DNA of 51,951 bases from Oscillospiraceae bacterium (GTDB lineage Bacteria; Bacillota; Clostridia; Saccharofermentanales; Saccharofermentanaceae): NCBI GenBank assembly GCA_902775565.1, contig CACYMP010000015.1, positions 1 through 51,951 on the forward strand. Reading direction: 5' to 3'. The translations under genes and the position numbers were made by a program. The first letter of the stretch is position 1. Every line of letters starts with the position of its first letter. Positions 40,230-48,881 of the stretch are shown here, piece after piece. The notes beneath the pieces were generated by a model. That model was not told where the DNA came from. It saw nothing but the letters and a program-made list of their open reading frames with translations, and did no database searches.

Positions 40230-40253
40230 CGTGAGACGGTCACGAGGCACCGT
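40230..40253. promoter_or_regulatory. Overlapping dyads between divergent sugar-transport genes
   Basis: CGTGA-GACGG-TCACG (40230-40244) is a perfect 5+5+5 inverted repeat, and ACGGT-N8-ACCGT (40236-40253) overlaps it. It lies between the two divergent promoters, about 28 bp upstream of the plus-strand -35, a good place for an activator such as the AraC protein encoded at 43880 or for a LacI-type regulator. Confidence 0.45.
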
Positions 40254-40280
40254 TTATGGTGGTTTTTATGCAAACATTAC

Positions 40281-40309
40281 TTGACGGATAGGGTTTGTTT
40301 GTATAAAAT
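40281..40309 (+). promoter_or_regulatory. Promoter of the sugar ABC transporter operon
   Basis: TTGACG (40281-40286), 17 bp, TAAAAT (40304-40309), one mismatch in each box. The leader is about 57 bases and ends with AAGGAGG before ATG 40373. The strength agrees with high expression of the binding protein. Confidence 0.75.
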
Positions 40310-40372
40310 AACGATACGTGTGGACAAGAATGTCCATAAGTAGAAAACGAAAACACACAAGGAGGAAAACTT

Positions 40373-41851
40373 ATGAAAAAAGTTATTGCTAGCTTGCTCT
40401 CCGTAGCTATGATAGCAGCAATGGCAGGTTGTAATCAGCCCGCTCAGCCTACAGGTTCAGCTTCCAGCGAGACAAAGTCTGGTGAGTCTAAGCCCGCAGA
40501 GACAACAACAGCAGGTGGCGAGACAACCACAACAGAGACAACCGTTAAGGAGTCTTACGGTGAGGGCCCTGTTCACATCAACATGTGGTCATTCACAAAC
40601 GAAGTTCCGAACATGGCTAAGAAGTACATCTCTCTTAACCCTGATTTCGGCAAGAAGTACACAATCGATGTAACAATCATCGCTACAACGAACGGTACTT
40701 ACCAGCCTGCACTCGACGCAGCACTCAAGAATGGTGAAGTTGATCTGTACGCAGCAGAGGCAGCTTTCGTTCTTAAGTATGCTCAGGGCGATGCAGCTCA
40801 GTTCGCAGCTGCTTATAAGGATCTCGGAATTGATGTTGATAAGGACCTCAAGGATGCAGAGATCGCTCAGTACACAGTTGACATCGGTACAAGACCTTCC
40901 GATAAGGCTCTCGTAGCTCTCGGATATCAGGCTACCGGTGGTGCTATGATCTACAGAGCTTCCATCGCTAAGGAAGTTTTCGGATCTGATGAGGCTGCTA
41001 CTGTTGAGAAGGAAGTTGGCGCTGGTTCCGGTAACTATGATACATTCTGGAAGGCAGCTGAGAAGCTCAAGGCTAAGGGCTATCCTATCGTTTCCGGTGA
41101 CGGTGACGTTTGGCACATGGTTGAGAACTCCTCTTCTTCTGGTTGGATCGTTGACGGCAAGCTCAACATCGCTCCTGAAAGACAGGCATTCTTCGATATC
41201 TCTAAGCAGCTCCTCGACAAGGGCTGGTCAAACGAGACTCAGGACTGGACACCTGCTTGGTACGCTGACATGAAGGGCGTTTCTCAGGAAGGTAAGGACA
41301 ACAAGCCTGCATTCTGCTTCTTCGGACCTGCTTGGCTCATCAACTACGTTATGGTTGGTAACTCCGGCGGCGAGAAGGCTGGCGAAGGCACATATGGTGA
41401 CTGGCGTGTATGCAAGGCTCCTGCAGGATTCTTCTGGGGCGGTACATGGGTACTCGGTTCCAAGTCTGCAGCTGAGAACGCTGACAAGAAGGCTGGCGTA
41501 GCTGAGCTCATCAGATGGATCACTCTTGATGCTACTGATAAGGGTCTCCAGTATATGTGGGCTAACGGTACATTCAACGGCGAAGGCGGCACAAAGGACT
41601 GCGTTGCTTCCGGTAAGGTTATGGCTACTGCAGACGGTAAGCTCGACTTCCTCGGCGGTCAGAACATGTTCCCTGCTTTCATCGCAGCTAACGCTAACGC
41701 AACAGGTAAGAACATGACTCAGTACGACGAGACCATCAACTCACTCTTCCGTGAGCAGGTTAACCAGTACGCTCATGGTCAGAAGTCTGTTGACGACGCT
41801 GTTAAGACATTCAAGTCCAACGTTGCTGATAAGCTCGGTGTTGAGAGCTAA
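40373..41851 (+). CDS. Sugar ABC transporter substrate-binding lipoprotein
   Basis: 492 aa. A lipoprotein signal ends at AAMAGC (lipid Cys20). A Thr/Ser/Glu-rich tether (about 21-63) carries the mature binding domain, which starts at PVHINMWSFTNEVPNMAKKY, the usual first strand of family-1 extracellular sugar-binding proteins. Trp/Tyr-rich stretches (SSSSGWIVDGKL, CFFGPAWLINYVM, FFWGGTWVLGS) are expected to stack on oligosaccharide rings. Codon choice is strongly biased, as for an abundant protein. It is followed by a hairpin that should lower expression of the permeases relative to it. Confidence 0.93.
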   Translation: MKKVIASLLSVAMIAAMAGCNQPAQPTGSASSETKSGESKPAETTTAGGETTTTETTVKESYGEGPVHINMWSFTNEVPNMAKKYISLNPDFGKKYTIDVTIIATTNGTYQPALDAALKNGEVDLYAAEAAFVLKYAQGDAAQFAAAYKDLGIDVDKDLKDAEIAQYTVDIGTRPSDKALVALGYQATGGAMIYRASIAKEVFGSDEAATVEKEVGAGSGNYDTFWKAAEKLKAKGYPIVSGDGDVWHMVENSSSSGWIVDGKLNIAPERQAFFDISKQLLDKGWSNETQDWTPAWYADMKGVSQEGKDNKPAFCFFGPAWLINYVMVGNSGGEKAGEGTYGDWRVCKAPAGFFWGGTWVLGSKSAAENADKKAGVAELIRWITLDATDKGLQYMWANGTFNGEGGTKDCVASGKVMATADGKLDFLGGQNMFPAFIAANANATGKNMTQYDETINSLFREQVNQYAHGQKSVDDAVKTFKSNVADKLGVES

Positions 41852-41892
41852 TAGAAAATAAACTGATTAACAGTTTAGATTCTGACTAATTC

Positions 41893-41929
41893 AACGGCAG
41901 GGTAAATCCAGGTTTGCCCTGCCGTTTTC
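41893..41929 (+). terminator. Partial terminator between binding protein and permeases
   Basis: AACGGCAGGGTAAA (41893-41906) pairs with TTTGCCCTGCCGTT (41913-41926) with one G-U pair, followed by TTC then A-rich sequence. Such internal hairpins commonly keep the binding protein in excess over the membrane components. No promoter is obvious before 41958. Confidence 0.85.
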
Positions 41930-41957
41930 AAAAAAATCTTTAAGGAGGTAAGAAGAT

Positions 41958-42926
41958 ATGAGAAACAAGAAACTGGTCGATTACGGCAAGTTCGGATATA
42001 TTTTCTCAATACCTTTCATTCTGGCTTTCCTGGTATTTTCTCTTTACCCCATCCTTTACACCCTTTTAATCGGATTTACAGATCTTAAGGGTCTTATGAC
42101 CACAGAAATCCACGTTTTGTGGAAGGAACCGTTCAAGAACTTTGCTACGGTTCTTAAATCCAATCTGTTCAAAAAGTCATTTTCCAATACAGTTATTATT
42201 TGGATCATGAACTTTATTCCCCAGATGGGATTGGCTCTTCTTCTTACCGCTTGGTTTACTGACAGAAGATCAAAAGTCAAGGGACAGGGTCTTTTTAAGA
42301 TACTCTTCTACATGCCTAACATCATCACTGCTGCAACAGTCGCTATTCTCTTCACACAGATTTTCGGCTATCCTTCAGGACCTATCAACGCTATCCTGAT
42401 CAAAATGGGCCTTTCTGAAAAGGGTATCGATTTCAGACTTACTCCGTCCAGAATCAAAGGCGTCGTTGCGTTTATTCAGTTCTGGCAGTGGTATGGCTAC
42501 ACAATGGTAATGCTCATTTCCGGTGTTATCGGAATCAACCCCGAGATCTTCGAAGCTGCTGATCTTGATGGCGCGAACAGAGTTCAGACATTCTTCCTGA
42601 TCACGCTGCCTTGTATCAGAACAATCATGCTTTACGTTCTTGTTACTTCCCTTATCGGTGGTCTGAACATGTTCGATATTCCTTCGCTCTATGCTCAGGA
42701 CAAAGGCGATAACGGTGGTTATACAGTTAACATGTATATCAAGGACCAGGCATTCGCTGGTGCTTACAGATACAACACCGCTGCAGCTGCGAGCGTTATC
42801 ATGTTCATTGTCATCGTATTGCTTTCACTCGTTCTGTTCTACATCATGAGAGACAAGGATGAGGCTAAGCTTAAGAAGCTGAAGAAACAGCAGCTTAAGA
42901 TGGCAAAATCAAGGAAAGCATACTGA
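41958..42926 (+). CDS. Sugar ABC transporter permease, MalF type
   Basis: 322 aa with six TM helices. The first is at about 15-38 (IFSIPFILAFLVFSLYPILYTLLIG). The EAA coupling loop, PEIFEAADLDGANRVQTFFLITLPCI, is near residues 195-220. The C-terminus is very Lys-rich (KLKKLKKQQLKMAKSRK). It forms the channel with the MalG-type partner five bases plus a ribosome site downstream; the ATPase (MsmX-type) is not encoded here and is probably shared from elsewhere. AAGGAGG lies before ATG 41958. Confidence 0.94.
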   Translation: MRNKKLVDYGKFGYIFSIPFILAFLVFSLYPILYTLLIGFTDLKGLMTTEIHVLWKEPFKNFATVLKSNLFKKSFSNTVIIWIMNFIPQMGLALLLTAWFTDRRSKVKGQGLFKILFYMPNIITAATVAILFTQIFGYPSGPINAILIKMGLSEKGIDFRLTPSRIKGVVAFIQFWQWYGYTMVMLISGVIGINPEIFEAADLDGANRVQTFFLITLPCIRTIMLYVLVTSLIGGLNMFDIPSLYAQDKGDNGGYTVNMYIKDQAFAGAYRYNTAAAASVIMFIVIVLLSLVLFYIMRDKDEAKLKKLKKQQLKMAKSRKAY

Positions 42927-42939
42927 GGGGGTGCGAGAA

Positions 42940-43803
42940 ATGGCTAATAAAAATTCACTTCACAAGGAATCGATCGGCCTCAAAGTCGTCATCTACATCG
43001 TATGTGTTATTCTTTCGATCATGAGCCTTTTGCCGTTCATCATCATGTTCTCGAATGCTACGAGAAGTACATTTGAAATTCAGCAGAGTGCTATTTCACT
43101 TTACTCCGCGCATCCTATTCAGAACCTGATCAAGAACTGGAAAGTTTTTAACGGAAAATCATTCGATCCTGCTACAGGTTTCGTTAACTCTCTTATCGTA
43201 TCCACAGGTACTACGGTACTCGCAGTTTACTTCTCCTGCCTCACAGCATATGCTCTTTATGCATATGAGTGGAAGCTCAGAGATGCATTCTTCGGTTTGA
43301 TCGTAGGTATCATGATGATCCCCGGAACCATCACAATGATCGGTTTCTATCAGGCAGCATACAAGGTTGGTATGACAAATAAGCTCTCACTGCTTATCAT
43401 CCCTGCCATTGCATCTCCTAACATGGTATTCTTCATGAGACAGTACCTGCAGGCATCACTTTCAATGGAAATCGTTGACTCTGCAAGAATCGACGGTGCC
43501 GGAGAGTTCATGACATTTAACCGGATCGTTTTCCCGCTTATGAAGCCGGCTATCGCAACACAGTGCATCTTCACCTTCGTAGGAAGCTGGAACAACCTTT
43601 TCGTTCCTCAGATCCTTCTTACAAAGAAAGAGAAGTATACACTTCCTATCGAAGTCAGCTTGCTCAACGGTGATATTTATCAGACTGAGTTCGGTTCTAT
43701 CTACTTAGGTCTTTCGTTGACGGTTCTCCCGCTCATCGTGATCTACGCTCTGCTTTCAAGATATATCGTCGAGGGTGTTGCTCTCGGTGGTGTCAAGTCT
43801 TAA
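42940..43803 (+). CDS. Sugar ABC transporter permease, MalG type
   Basis: 287 aa with six TM helices. EAA loop: MEIVDSARIDGAGEFMTFNRIVFPLMKPA. The C-terminal helix ends SRYIVEGVALGGVKS, the classic MalG ending. GAGGGGG at 42925-42931 selects ATG 42940; the GTG nine bases earlier lies inside the ribosome site. It completes the CUT1-type importer. Since a GH3 enzyme and pentose operon are nearby, the substrate is probably a xylo- or gluco-oligosaccharide (inference). Confidence 0.94.
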   Translation: MANKNSLHKESIGLKVVIYIVCVILSIMSLLPFIIMFSNATRSTFEIQQSAISLYSAHPIQNLIKNWKVFNGKSFDPATGFVNSLIVSTGTTVLAVYFSCLTAYALYAYEWKLRDAFFGLIVGIMMIPGTITMIGFYQAAYKVGMTNKLSLLIIPAIASPNMVFFMRQYLQASLSMEIVDSARIDGAGEFMTFNRIVFPLMKPAIATQCIFTFVGSWNNLFVPQILLTKKEKYTLPIEVSLLNGDIYQTEFGSIYLGLSLTVLPLIVIYALLSRYIVEGVALGGVKS

Positions 43804-43825
43804 TAAGAGCGACCAACAAGTTTAT

Positions 43826-43860
43826 AAAAAGGGCAGTGAAGAAATTCACTGCCCTTTTTC
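43826..43860. terminator. Bidirectional terminator between permease and AraC genes
   Basis: Perfect 15-bp stem AAAAAGGGCAGTGAA (43826-43840) / TTCACTGCCCTTTTT (43845-43859) with a GAAA tetraloop and T or A runs on both sides. It serves both convergent genes. Confidence 0.95.
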
Positions 43861-43879
43861 TTTTGTTTATTTTTTTATA

Positions 43880-44806
43880 TCAGGATCTCTTAGTCCTGCG
43901 GATCCTCTGGCGGTACTGGGAAGGAGAACATCCGTAATGAGTCTCGAAATTGCGGCTTAAAGAAGTAAGGTTGTTGAAGCCGGAAGACAAGGCGATCTCG
44001 CTGATGGAAAGATCGGTATCGGCAAGCTTTTCGACTACGGATTTCAGCTTGAGATTTGTCTGATAATCGTAGAATGTCATGCCTGTATATTCCTTGAAGA
44101 TACGCGCGAAATGGAACTTTGAATAGCCTACGTAATTGGCAGCTTCTTCCATTGTCACGCTGTCGGAATAGTGGATGGAAAGCCATTCGAGAAGGCTCCT
44201 GAGCTTGATATAGATCTCACGCTGCTTATCGTTATGAGGCATTTCAAAACCGTCGTTGCATTCGCTTTTCGACAGCATTCCGATTATGCCCAAAAGATGC
44301 GAGAAGATAGGTGTCTCTTTAACTACTGAATTGTAGAAGAAATAAAGATTGCTTATCTCCATGAATCTCGCATATATACGGTTATAGACTTCCGGATAAG
44401 TGGAAGTGTTGACGATAAGAGGCTCTCTGATAAGTTCCGCAAAATCGGAATAGTCGAAAAAGTCCTTTAAGAAGTCAATCTTGAAAAGATAGATGAATCT
44501 TATTCCTTCTCTTGTACCGGAGATCTTGTGAAGCATGTCCGGAGGAACGAAAAGGATCTCTTTCTCCTTTAAGACAATGGTCCTGTCCTCGAAGACATAT
44601 GTGTAAGAACCCGAAAGCGGGATTGCGATCTCAAGACATGAGTGTCTGTGAGTCGGATAGTCCTCAGCTTTGTTGTTGTACCAGATCCTCATGTTGGAAT
44701 TAGGTACGAAATCAACCTCTTCAACATAGTTACTGACGATCCTACCGGTGAAGTTTCTGATCGGCTGCTGATAATTGCCGGGCACCGTATTGTCACTTAA
44801 CTGCAT
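43880..44806 (-). CDS. AraC-family transcriptional regulator with cupin sensor domain
   Basis: 308 aa. The N-terminal cupin (about 45-115) contains YPTHRHSCLEIAIPLSGSY and the PPDMLHKI turn for effector binding. The C-terminal domain (about 205-305) has two helix-turn-helix units: VTMEEAANYVGYSKFHFARIFKEYTG and LSISEIALSSGFNNLTSLSRNF, with GCSPSQYR at the end. I chose ATG 44806 with AAAGGAG upstream; TTG 44812 is an alternative. It lies between the ABC transporter and the GH3 gene and is the likely sugar-responsive activator of both. Confidence 0.92.
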   Translation of the reverse strand: MQLSDNTVPGNYQQPIRNFTGRIVSNYVEEVDFVPNSNMRIWYNNKAEDYPTHRHSCLEIAIPLSGSYTYVFEDRTIVLKEKEILFVPPDMLHKISGTREGIRFIYLFKIDFLKDFFDYSDFAELIREPLIVNTSTYPEVYNRIYARFMEISNLYFFYNSVVKETPIFSHLLGIIGMLSKSECNDGFEMPHNDKQREIYIKLRSLLEWLSIHYSDSVTMEEAANYVGYSKFHFARIFKEYTGMTFYDYQTNLKLKSVVEKLADTDLSISEIALSSGFNNLTSLSRNFETHYGCSPSQYRQRIRRTKRS

Positions 44807-44924
44807 GGACAAAATGCTCCTTTATCGGAAATCTAAAAAAGTGTAATAATATAATAGCAAGATATGTATAAAAATGTGAGTAGCATTATAATATATTTAT
44901 AGAAATTTCCCGTGAGGTGAGATC
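44807..44924. promoter_or_regulatory. AT-rich divergent control region of araC-like and GH3 genes
   Basis: This 118-bp gap contains TATAAT at 44887-44892 (plus), well placed for the GH3 gene, with no good -35. That suits an activator-dependent promoter. The minus strand holds AT-rich -10-like sequences without a clear -35. No long dyad is seen. Confidence 0.35.
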
Positions 44925-47027
44925 ATGAACAGAGAAGATGCAAGAAAAAGAGCAGAAGAGCTCGTCAGCCGCATGACCATTGAGGAGGCTGCATCACAGC
45001 TCAGATTCGATGCTCCCGCCATTGAAAGGCTCGGAATACCCGAATACAACTGGTGGAATGAAGGTCTTCACGGAGTTGCGAGAGCGGGAACCGCGACAAG
45101 CTTTCCGCAGTCGATCGCACTCGGAGCAACATTTGATGAAGAACTCATGGGTAAGATAGGTGAGACCGTCTCAACCGAGGGACGCGCAAAATATAACGAG
45201 ATCTCCGCAATGGGAGACCGCGATATCTATAAGGGACTGACATTCTGGTCACCCAATATCAATGTATTCAGAGACCCGAGGTGGGGCAGGGGACAGGAGA
45301 CATACGGCGAAGACCCGTATCTCATCTCAAGGCTCGCAATACCTTTTATCAAGGGACTTCAGGGCGACGGTGAATACATGAAGGCGGCCGCTTGCGCAAA
45401 GCATTTCGCTGTCCACTCCGGACCTGAAGCGAAAAGACATGAGTTCGATGCAAAGGCCACACCCAAAGATATGCGCGAGACCTATTTCCCCGCATTCGAG
45501 GCATGCATAAAAGAAGCAGATGTCGAAGCCGTAATGGGTGCATACAACAGGACCAACGGTGAACCCTGCTGCGGACATTCATATATAAAGGACATCATCA
45601 GGGACGAGTGGGGATTCAAAGGCCACTTCGTGTCAGACTGCTGGGCGATCAGAGATTTTCACGAGCATCACAAGGTTACAAAAAACGCAGAAGAGAGTGC
45701 TGCGCTTGCACTTAACAAAGGGTGCGATCTCAACTGCGGATGCACCTATGTCCATCTCATGAAGGCATACAACAAGGGCCTTGTAACCGAGGACGCTATC
45801 AGGGGCGCGGCGGTAAGACTTTTTACCACAAGATTCCTTCTCGGTATGTTCGACAAGACCGAATACGACAACCTCAATTACCTTGATGTCGAGACGAAGG
45901 AGAGCATCGCGCTTGCCAAGAGAGCATCCGATGAAGCCGTTGTTATGCTCAAGAACGACGGTATCCTGCCGGTCAATAAAGACAAGGTGAAAGTAATCTC
46001 CGTAATCGGCCCGAACGCAGACGCGAGACGTCCTCTGATGGGCAACTACTACGGCACTTCTTCCGAATATATCACCGCGCTTGAAGGCATCAGAAAAGCT
46101 GCCGGAGACGATGTCAGGATCCTCTATTCAGAGGGCTGTGACCTAAGCCTTACAAAGCCTGATCCGCTCTCAAGAGATTACAACACCATAGCGGAAGCAG
46201 AGGCGGTAATGAGAAGATCGGATCTCGTTATCCTTTGCATCGGTCTTAATGAGACACTCGAAGGAGAAGAGGGCGACCAGGGCAACCAGTATGCATCAGG
46301 TGATAAGAAAGACCTCTCTTTCCCGAGGCCCCAGTTAAGGCTTATCGAAGCTGTTATCAAGACGGGCAAGCCGTTTGTTACCGTTGTAATGACAGGCTCT
46401 GCAATGGATCTGACACGCCTTTCGGAGACATCATCCGCAATCTTGCAGGCATGGTATCCCGGAGCAAGAGGCGGCCTTTCCATAGGCGATATCATTTTCG
46501 GAAAGGTTAACCCTTCCGGAAAGCTTCCGGTCACTGTTTACAGAAGCACAGAAGACCTGCCTGATTTCGAGGATTACTCGATGAAGAACAGGACATATAA
46601 GTATATCGAGAAGGCGCCTTTATATCCGTTCGGATTCGGCCTTACTTACGGCAGACTTGAGATCTCGGGCGCATCAGCTTCAGACACTTCGGCATCCGCA
46701 CGTGAGAACGGATTAGACATCACGGTTAGCGTAAAGAATAACGGAAAGTTAAAGACGGGCGAAGTTGTACAGCTCTACGCGAAAGCACTCGAAGACAAGA
46801 ACGAGGTAAGGAACTTCAAGCTCGTCGGATTCAAGCGTATCTGTCTTGAGGCCGGAGCTTCGGAAGATGTCGTGATCAGCATTACTTCTGATGCTCTGAA
46901 GGTCGTTAAAGAAGACGGAAGCAAGGTTGTACCTGAAGGAAAGATCGCGATCTATGCGGGATTCGGCCAGCCCGATGAGAGGACTGCGGAGCTTTACGGA
47001 ACAAAGTCGGTTGAGATCGATATCTGA
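44925..47027 (+). CDS. Glycoside hydrolase family 3 (beta-xylosidase/beta-glucosidase)
   Basis: 700 aa, cytosolic (no signal). The N-terminal (beta/alpha)8 domain begins with YNWWNEGLHGVARAGTATSFPQ, typical of the xylosidase-like branch. It has KHFAVHSGPE (substrate Lys-His), and the nucleophile Asp lies in HFVSDCWAI. The alpha/beta sandwich (about 335-560) carries LKNDGILPVNK and LNETLEGEEGDQ, and a C-terminal FnIII-like domain (about 585-690) begins after YPFGFGLTYG. It releases xylose or glucose from imported oligosaccharides. GAGGTGA precedes ATG 44925. It is probably controlled by the divergent AraC protein. Confidence 0.93.
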   Translation: MNREDARKRAEELVSRMTIEEAASQLRFDAPAIERLGIPEYNWWNEGLHGVARAGTATSFPQSIALGATFDEELMGKIGETVSTEGRAKYNEISAMGDRDIYKGLTFWSPNINVFRDPRWGRGQETYGEDPYLISRLAIPFIKGLQGDGEYMKAAACAKHFAVHSGPEAKRHEFDAKATPKDMRETYFPAFEACIKEADVEAVMGAYNRTNGEPCCGHSYIKDIIRDEWGFKGHFVSDCWAIRDFHEHHKVTKNAEESAALALNKGCDLNCGCTYVHLMKAYNKGLVTEDAIRGAAVRLFTTRFLLGMFDKTEYDNLNYLDVETKESIALAKRASDEAVVMLKNDGILPVNKDKVKVISVIGPNADARRPLMGNYYGTSSEYITALEGIRKAAGDDVRILYSEGCDLSLTKPDPLSRDYNTIAEAEAVMRRSDLVILCIGLNETLEGEEGDQGNQYASGDKKDLSFPRPQLRLIEAVIKTGKPFVTVVMTGSAMDLTRLSETSSAILQAWYPGARGGLSIGDIIFGKVNPSGKLPVTVYRSTEDLPDFEDYSMKNRTYKYIEKAPLYPFGFGLTYGRLEISGASASDTSASARENGLDITVSVKNNGKLKTGEVVQLYAKALEDKNEVRNFKLVGFKRICLEAGASEDVVISITSDALKVVKEDGSKVVPEGKIAIYAGFGQPDERTAELYGTKSVEIDI

Positions 47028-47045
47028 AGCCGCTGCGGCAGCCCT

Positions 47046-47158
47046 GTAAACTGAAACGTAAACTTTTCGGGCCCGAAAGTTTACGGTCAGGTTTACTTTT
47101 CCGGAAAATAAAGAAAAGCGTAAACATTTTCGGCTGAAATGTTTACGCTTTTGTTTAC
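47046..47158. repeat. Seven GTAAAC boxes in two stacked palindromes
   Basis: GTAAAC occurs at 47046, 47058 and 47120 and its complement GTTTAC at 47079, 47091, 47141 and 47153. Boxes two and three form the palindrome CGTAAACTTT-TCGGGCCCGA (47057-47085), and boxes five and six form the terminator stem described below. The gap is between convergent genes, so the boxes are not near a start codon. Confidence 0.8.
47114..47152. terminator. Bidirectional terminator between GH3 and prfC
   Basis: AAAAGCGTAAACATTT (47114-47129) pairs perfectly with AAATGTTTACGCTTTT (47137-47152). T-rich tracts follow on each strand. Confidence 0.88.
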
Positions 47159-47186
47159 GTTATTTTGAGCGCGTGGACTATGGCTC

Positions 47187-48800
47187 TCAGTTGCCGCTGT
47201 GGATGTTCTCGAAGCTTAATCCGAGCTTTTCGTTGTGATCGACTGCCCAGTCGACTGCCCATTCGGACTCGAAAAGCACTACCGGCTCCTCGTCGCGGTC
47301 AAGGACGAGAAGAGATGTTGAAGTGAGCGTCATTGATTTGGGATCGAAGTCCTCGGAATCGGACCTGACCCAGCGCGCAAGGCGGTAGGGAAGCGATGTC
47401 CGGACGATATCAACGCTGTATTCGGACTTGAGCCTGTACTCAAGAACGTCGAACTGGAGGACGCCGACAACGCCCATTACGTAGGTCTCGGTACCGATGT
47501 CAGGCTGCTTGAAAAGCTGAACCGCGCCTTCCTGCGAGAGCTGCTCGATTCCCTTGAGGAACTGCTTTCTCTTCATTGAATCCTTGGGTTCGACGCGCGC
47601 GAAATTCTCGGGCGAGAACACCGGGATAGGGTCAAATTCGAACTTGCGGTTGGTTGAAATGATGGTGTCACCGATGCGGAAGTTGCCCGGATCGAAGATA
47701 CCGATGATGTCGCCTGCGAAGGCTTCCTCGGTGATCGCGCGGTCCTGTGCCATGAACTGCTGGGGCTGTGCCAAAGTGATCTTCTTGCCCGTGCGCATGA
47801 GGTTGACGGTCATGTTCTTCTCGTACTGGCCGGAGCAGATTCTGATGAATGCCATTCTGTCGCGGTGGGAAGGATCCATGTTTGCCTGGATCTTGAAGAC
47901 GAAGCCTGAGAACATTGTATCCTCGGGCTCGATTATGCCGTCGGTGGAATTGTGCGAAGCAGGCTCGGGTGCCATCTTCAGGAAGTGCTTAAGGAACGGC
48001 TCAACGCCGAAGTTGGTGATGGCAGAACCGAAGAAGACGGGAGTGAGCTGTCCGTGAAGGACTTTGTCCATATCGAGTTCGTCGCCTGCCATATCAAGCA
48101 GCTCGATATCGTTCCTCAAGGTCTCCAAGTGGCCCGGCATGAGCATCTTGTCGAGTGCGGGATCGTCGATTCCCGATACGTTTTCGGTAACCATCGAAGC
48201 ACCGTGGTCGTTGTTCTCCTTGTCGAAAACAAGCACGCGCTTTGACTCTCTCTCATATACGCCTTCGAAATCGCCGTCGGTGCCGATAGGCCAGTTGACG
48301 GGGCAGGAACGGATGCCCAGGACCTTTTCGAGCTCATCCATGAGATCGAAGGGGTTCTTGGCGGCACGGTCCATCTTGTTTACGAAAGTGAAGATCGGGA
48401 TGCCTCTTCTGCGGCAAACCTGGAAAAGCTTGATAGTCTGGGTCTCGACACCTTTCGCGCCGTCAAGGACCATGACCGCTGCGTCGGCGGCACAGAGGGT
48501 ACGGTAGGTATCCTCGGAGAAGTCCTGGTGTCCGGGGGTATCAAGAATGTTGATGTGGCAGCCGTCATATTCGAACTGCATTACTGATGATGTTACGGAG
48601 ATACCACGCTTCTTCTCGATCTCCATCCAGTCTGATGTGGCATGGCGTGCGGCCTTCCTGGCCTTTACCGAGCCTGCCTGGTGGATGGCTCCGCCGTAAA
48701 GGAGGAGCTTCTCTGTAATCGTGGTCTTACCTGCGTCCGGGTGCGATATTATCGCGAACGTGCGGCGTCTTTTTATTTCCTCGACCGTAGAATAATTCAT
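47187..48800 (-). CDS. prfC: Peptide chain release factor 3
   Basis: 537 aa. This translational GTPase removes RF1/RF2 from ribosomes after termination. G-domain motifs: ISHPDAGKTT (P-loop), RGISVTSSVMQF (switch I), DTPGHQDF and NKMDR. The middle barrel and C-terminal EF-G-like domain are complete (GVLQFDVLEYRLKSEYSVD). Start ATG 48800 (MNYSTVEEIKRRRTFA) is preferred over ATG 48812 because GAGGG lies at the right distance, partly within the longer frame. It is a single gene, divergent from malQ. Confidence 0.96.
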   Translation of the reverse strand: MNYSTVEEIKRRRTFAIISHPDAGKTTITEKLLLYGGAIHQAGSVKARKAARHATSDWMEIEKKRGISVTSSVMQFEYDGCHINILDTPGHQDFSEDTYRTLCAADAAVMVLDGAKGVETQTIKLFQVCRRRGIPIFTFVNKMDRAAKNPFDLMDELEKVLGIRSCPVNWPIGTDGDFEGVYERESKRVLVFDKENNDHGASMVTENVSGIDDPALDKMLMPGHLETLRNDIELLDMAGDELDMDKVLHGQLTPVFFGSAITNFGVEPFLKHFLKMAPEPASHNSTDGIIEPEDTMFSGFVFKIQANMDPSHRDRMAFIRICSGQYEKNMTVNLMRTGKKITLAQPQQFMAQDRAITEEAFAGDIIGIFDPGNFRIGDTIISTNRKFEFDPIPVFSPENFARVEPKDSMKRKQFLKGIEQLSQEGAVQLFKQPDIGTETYVMGVVGVLQFDVLEYRLKSEYSVDIVRTSLPYRLARWVRSDSEDFDPKSMTLTSTSLLVLDRDEEPVVLFESEWAVDWAVDHNEKLGLSFENIHSGN

Positions 48801-48881
48801 TTTGACCCTCATTAGTTATATAATGGTGAATAGACTTTTAAAAAGCCAAATAATTATATATAAGATTGAGAGGGAATACAA

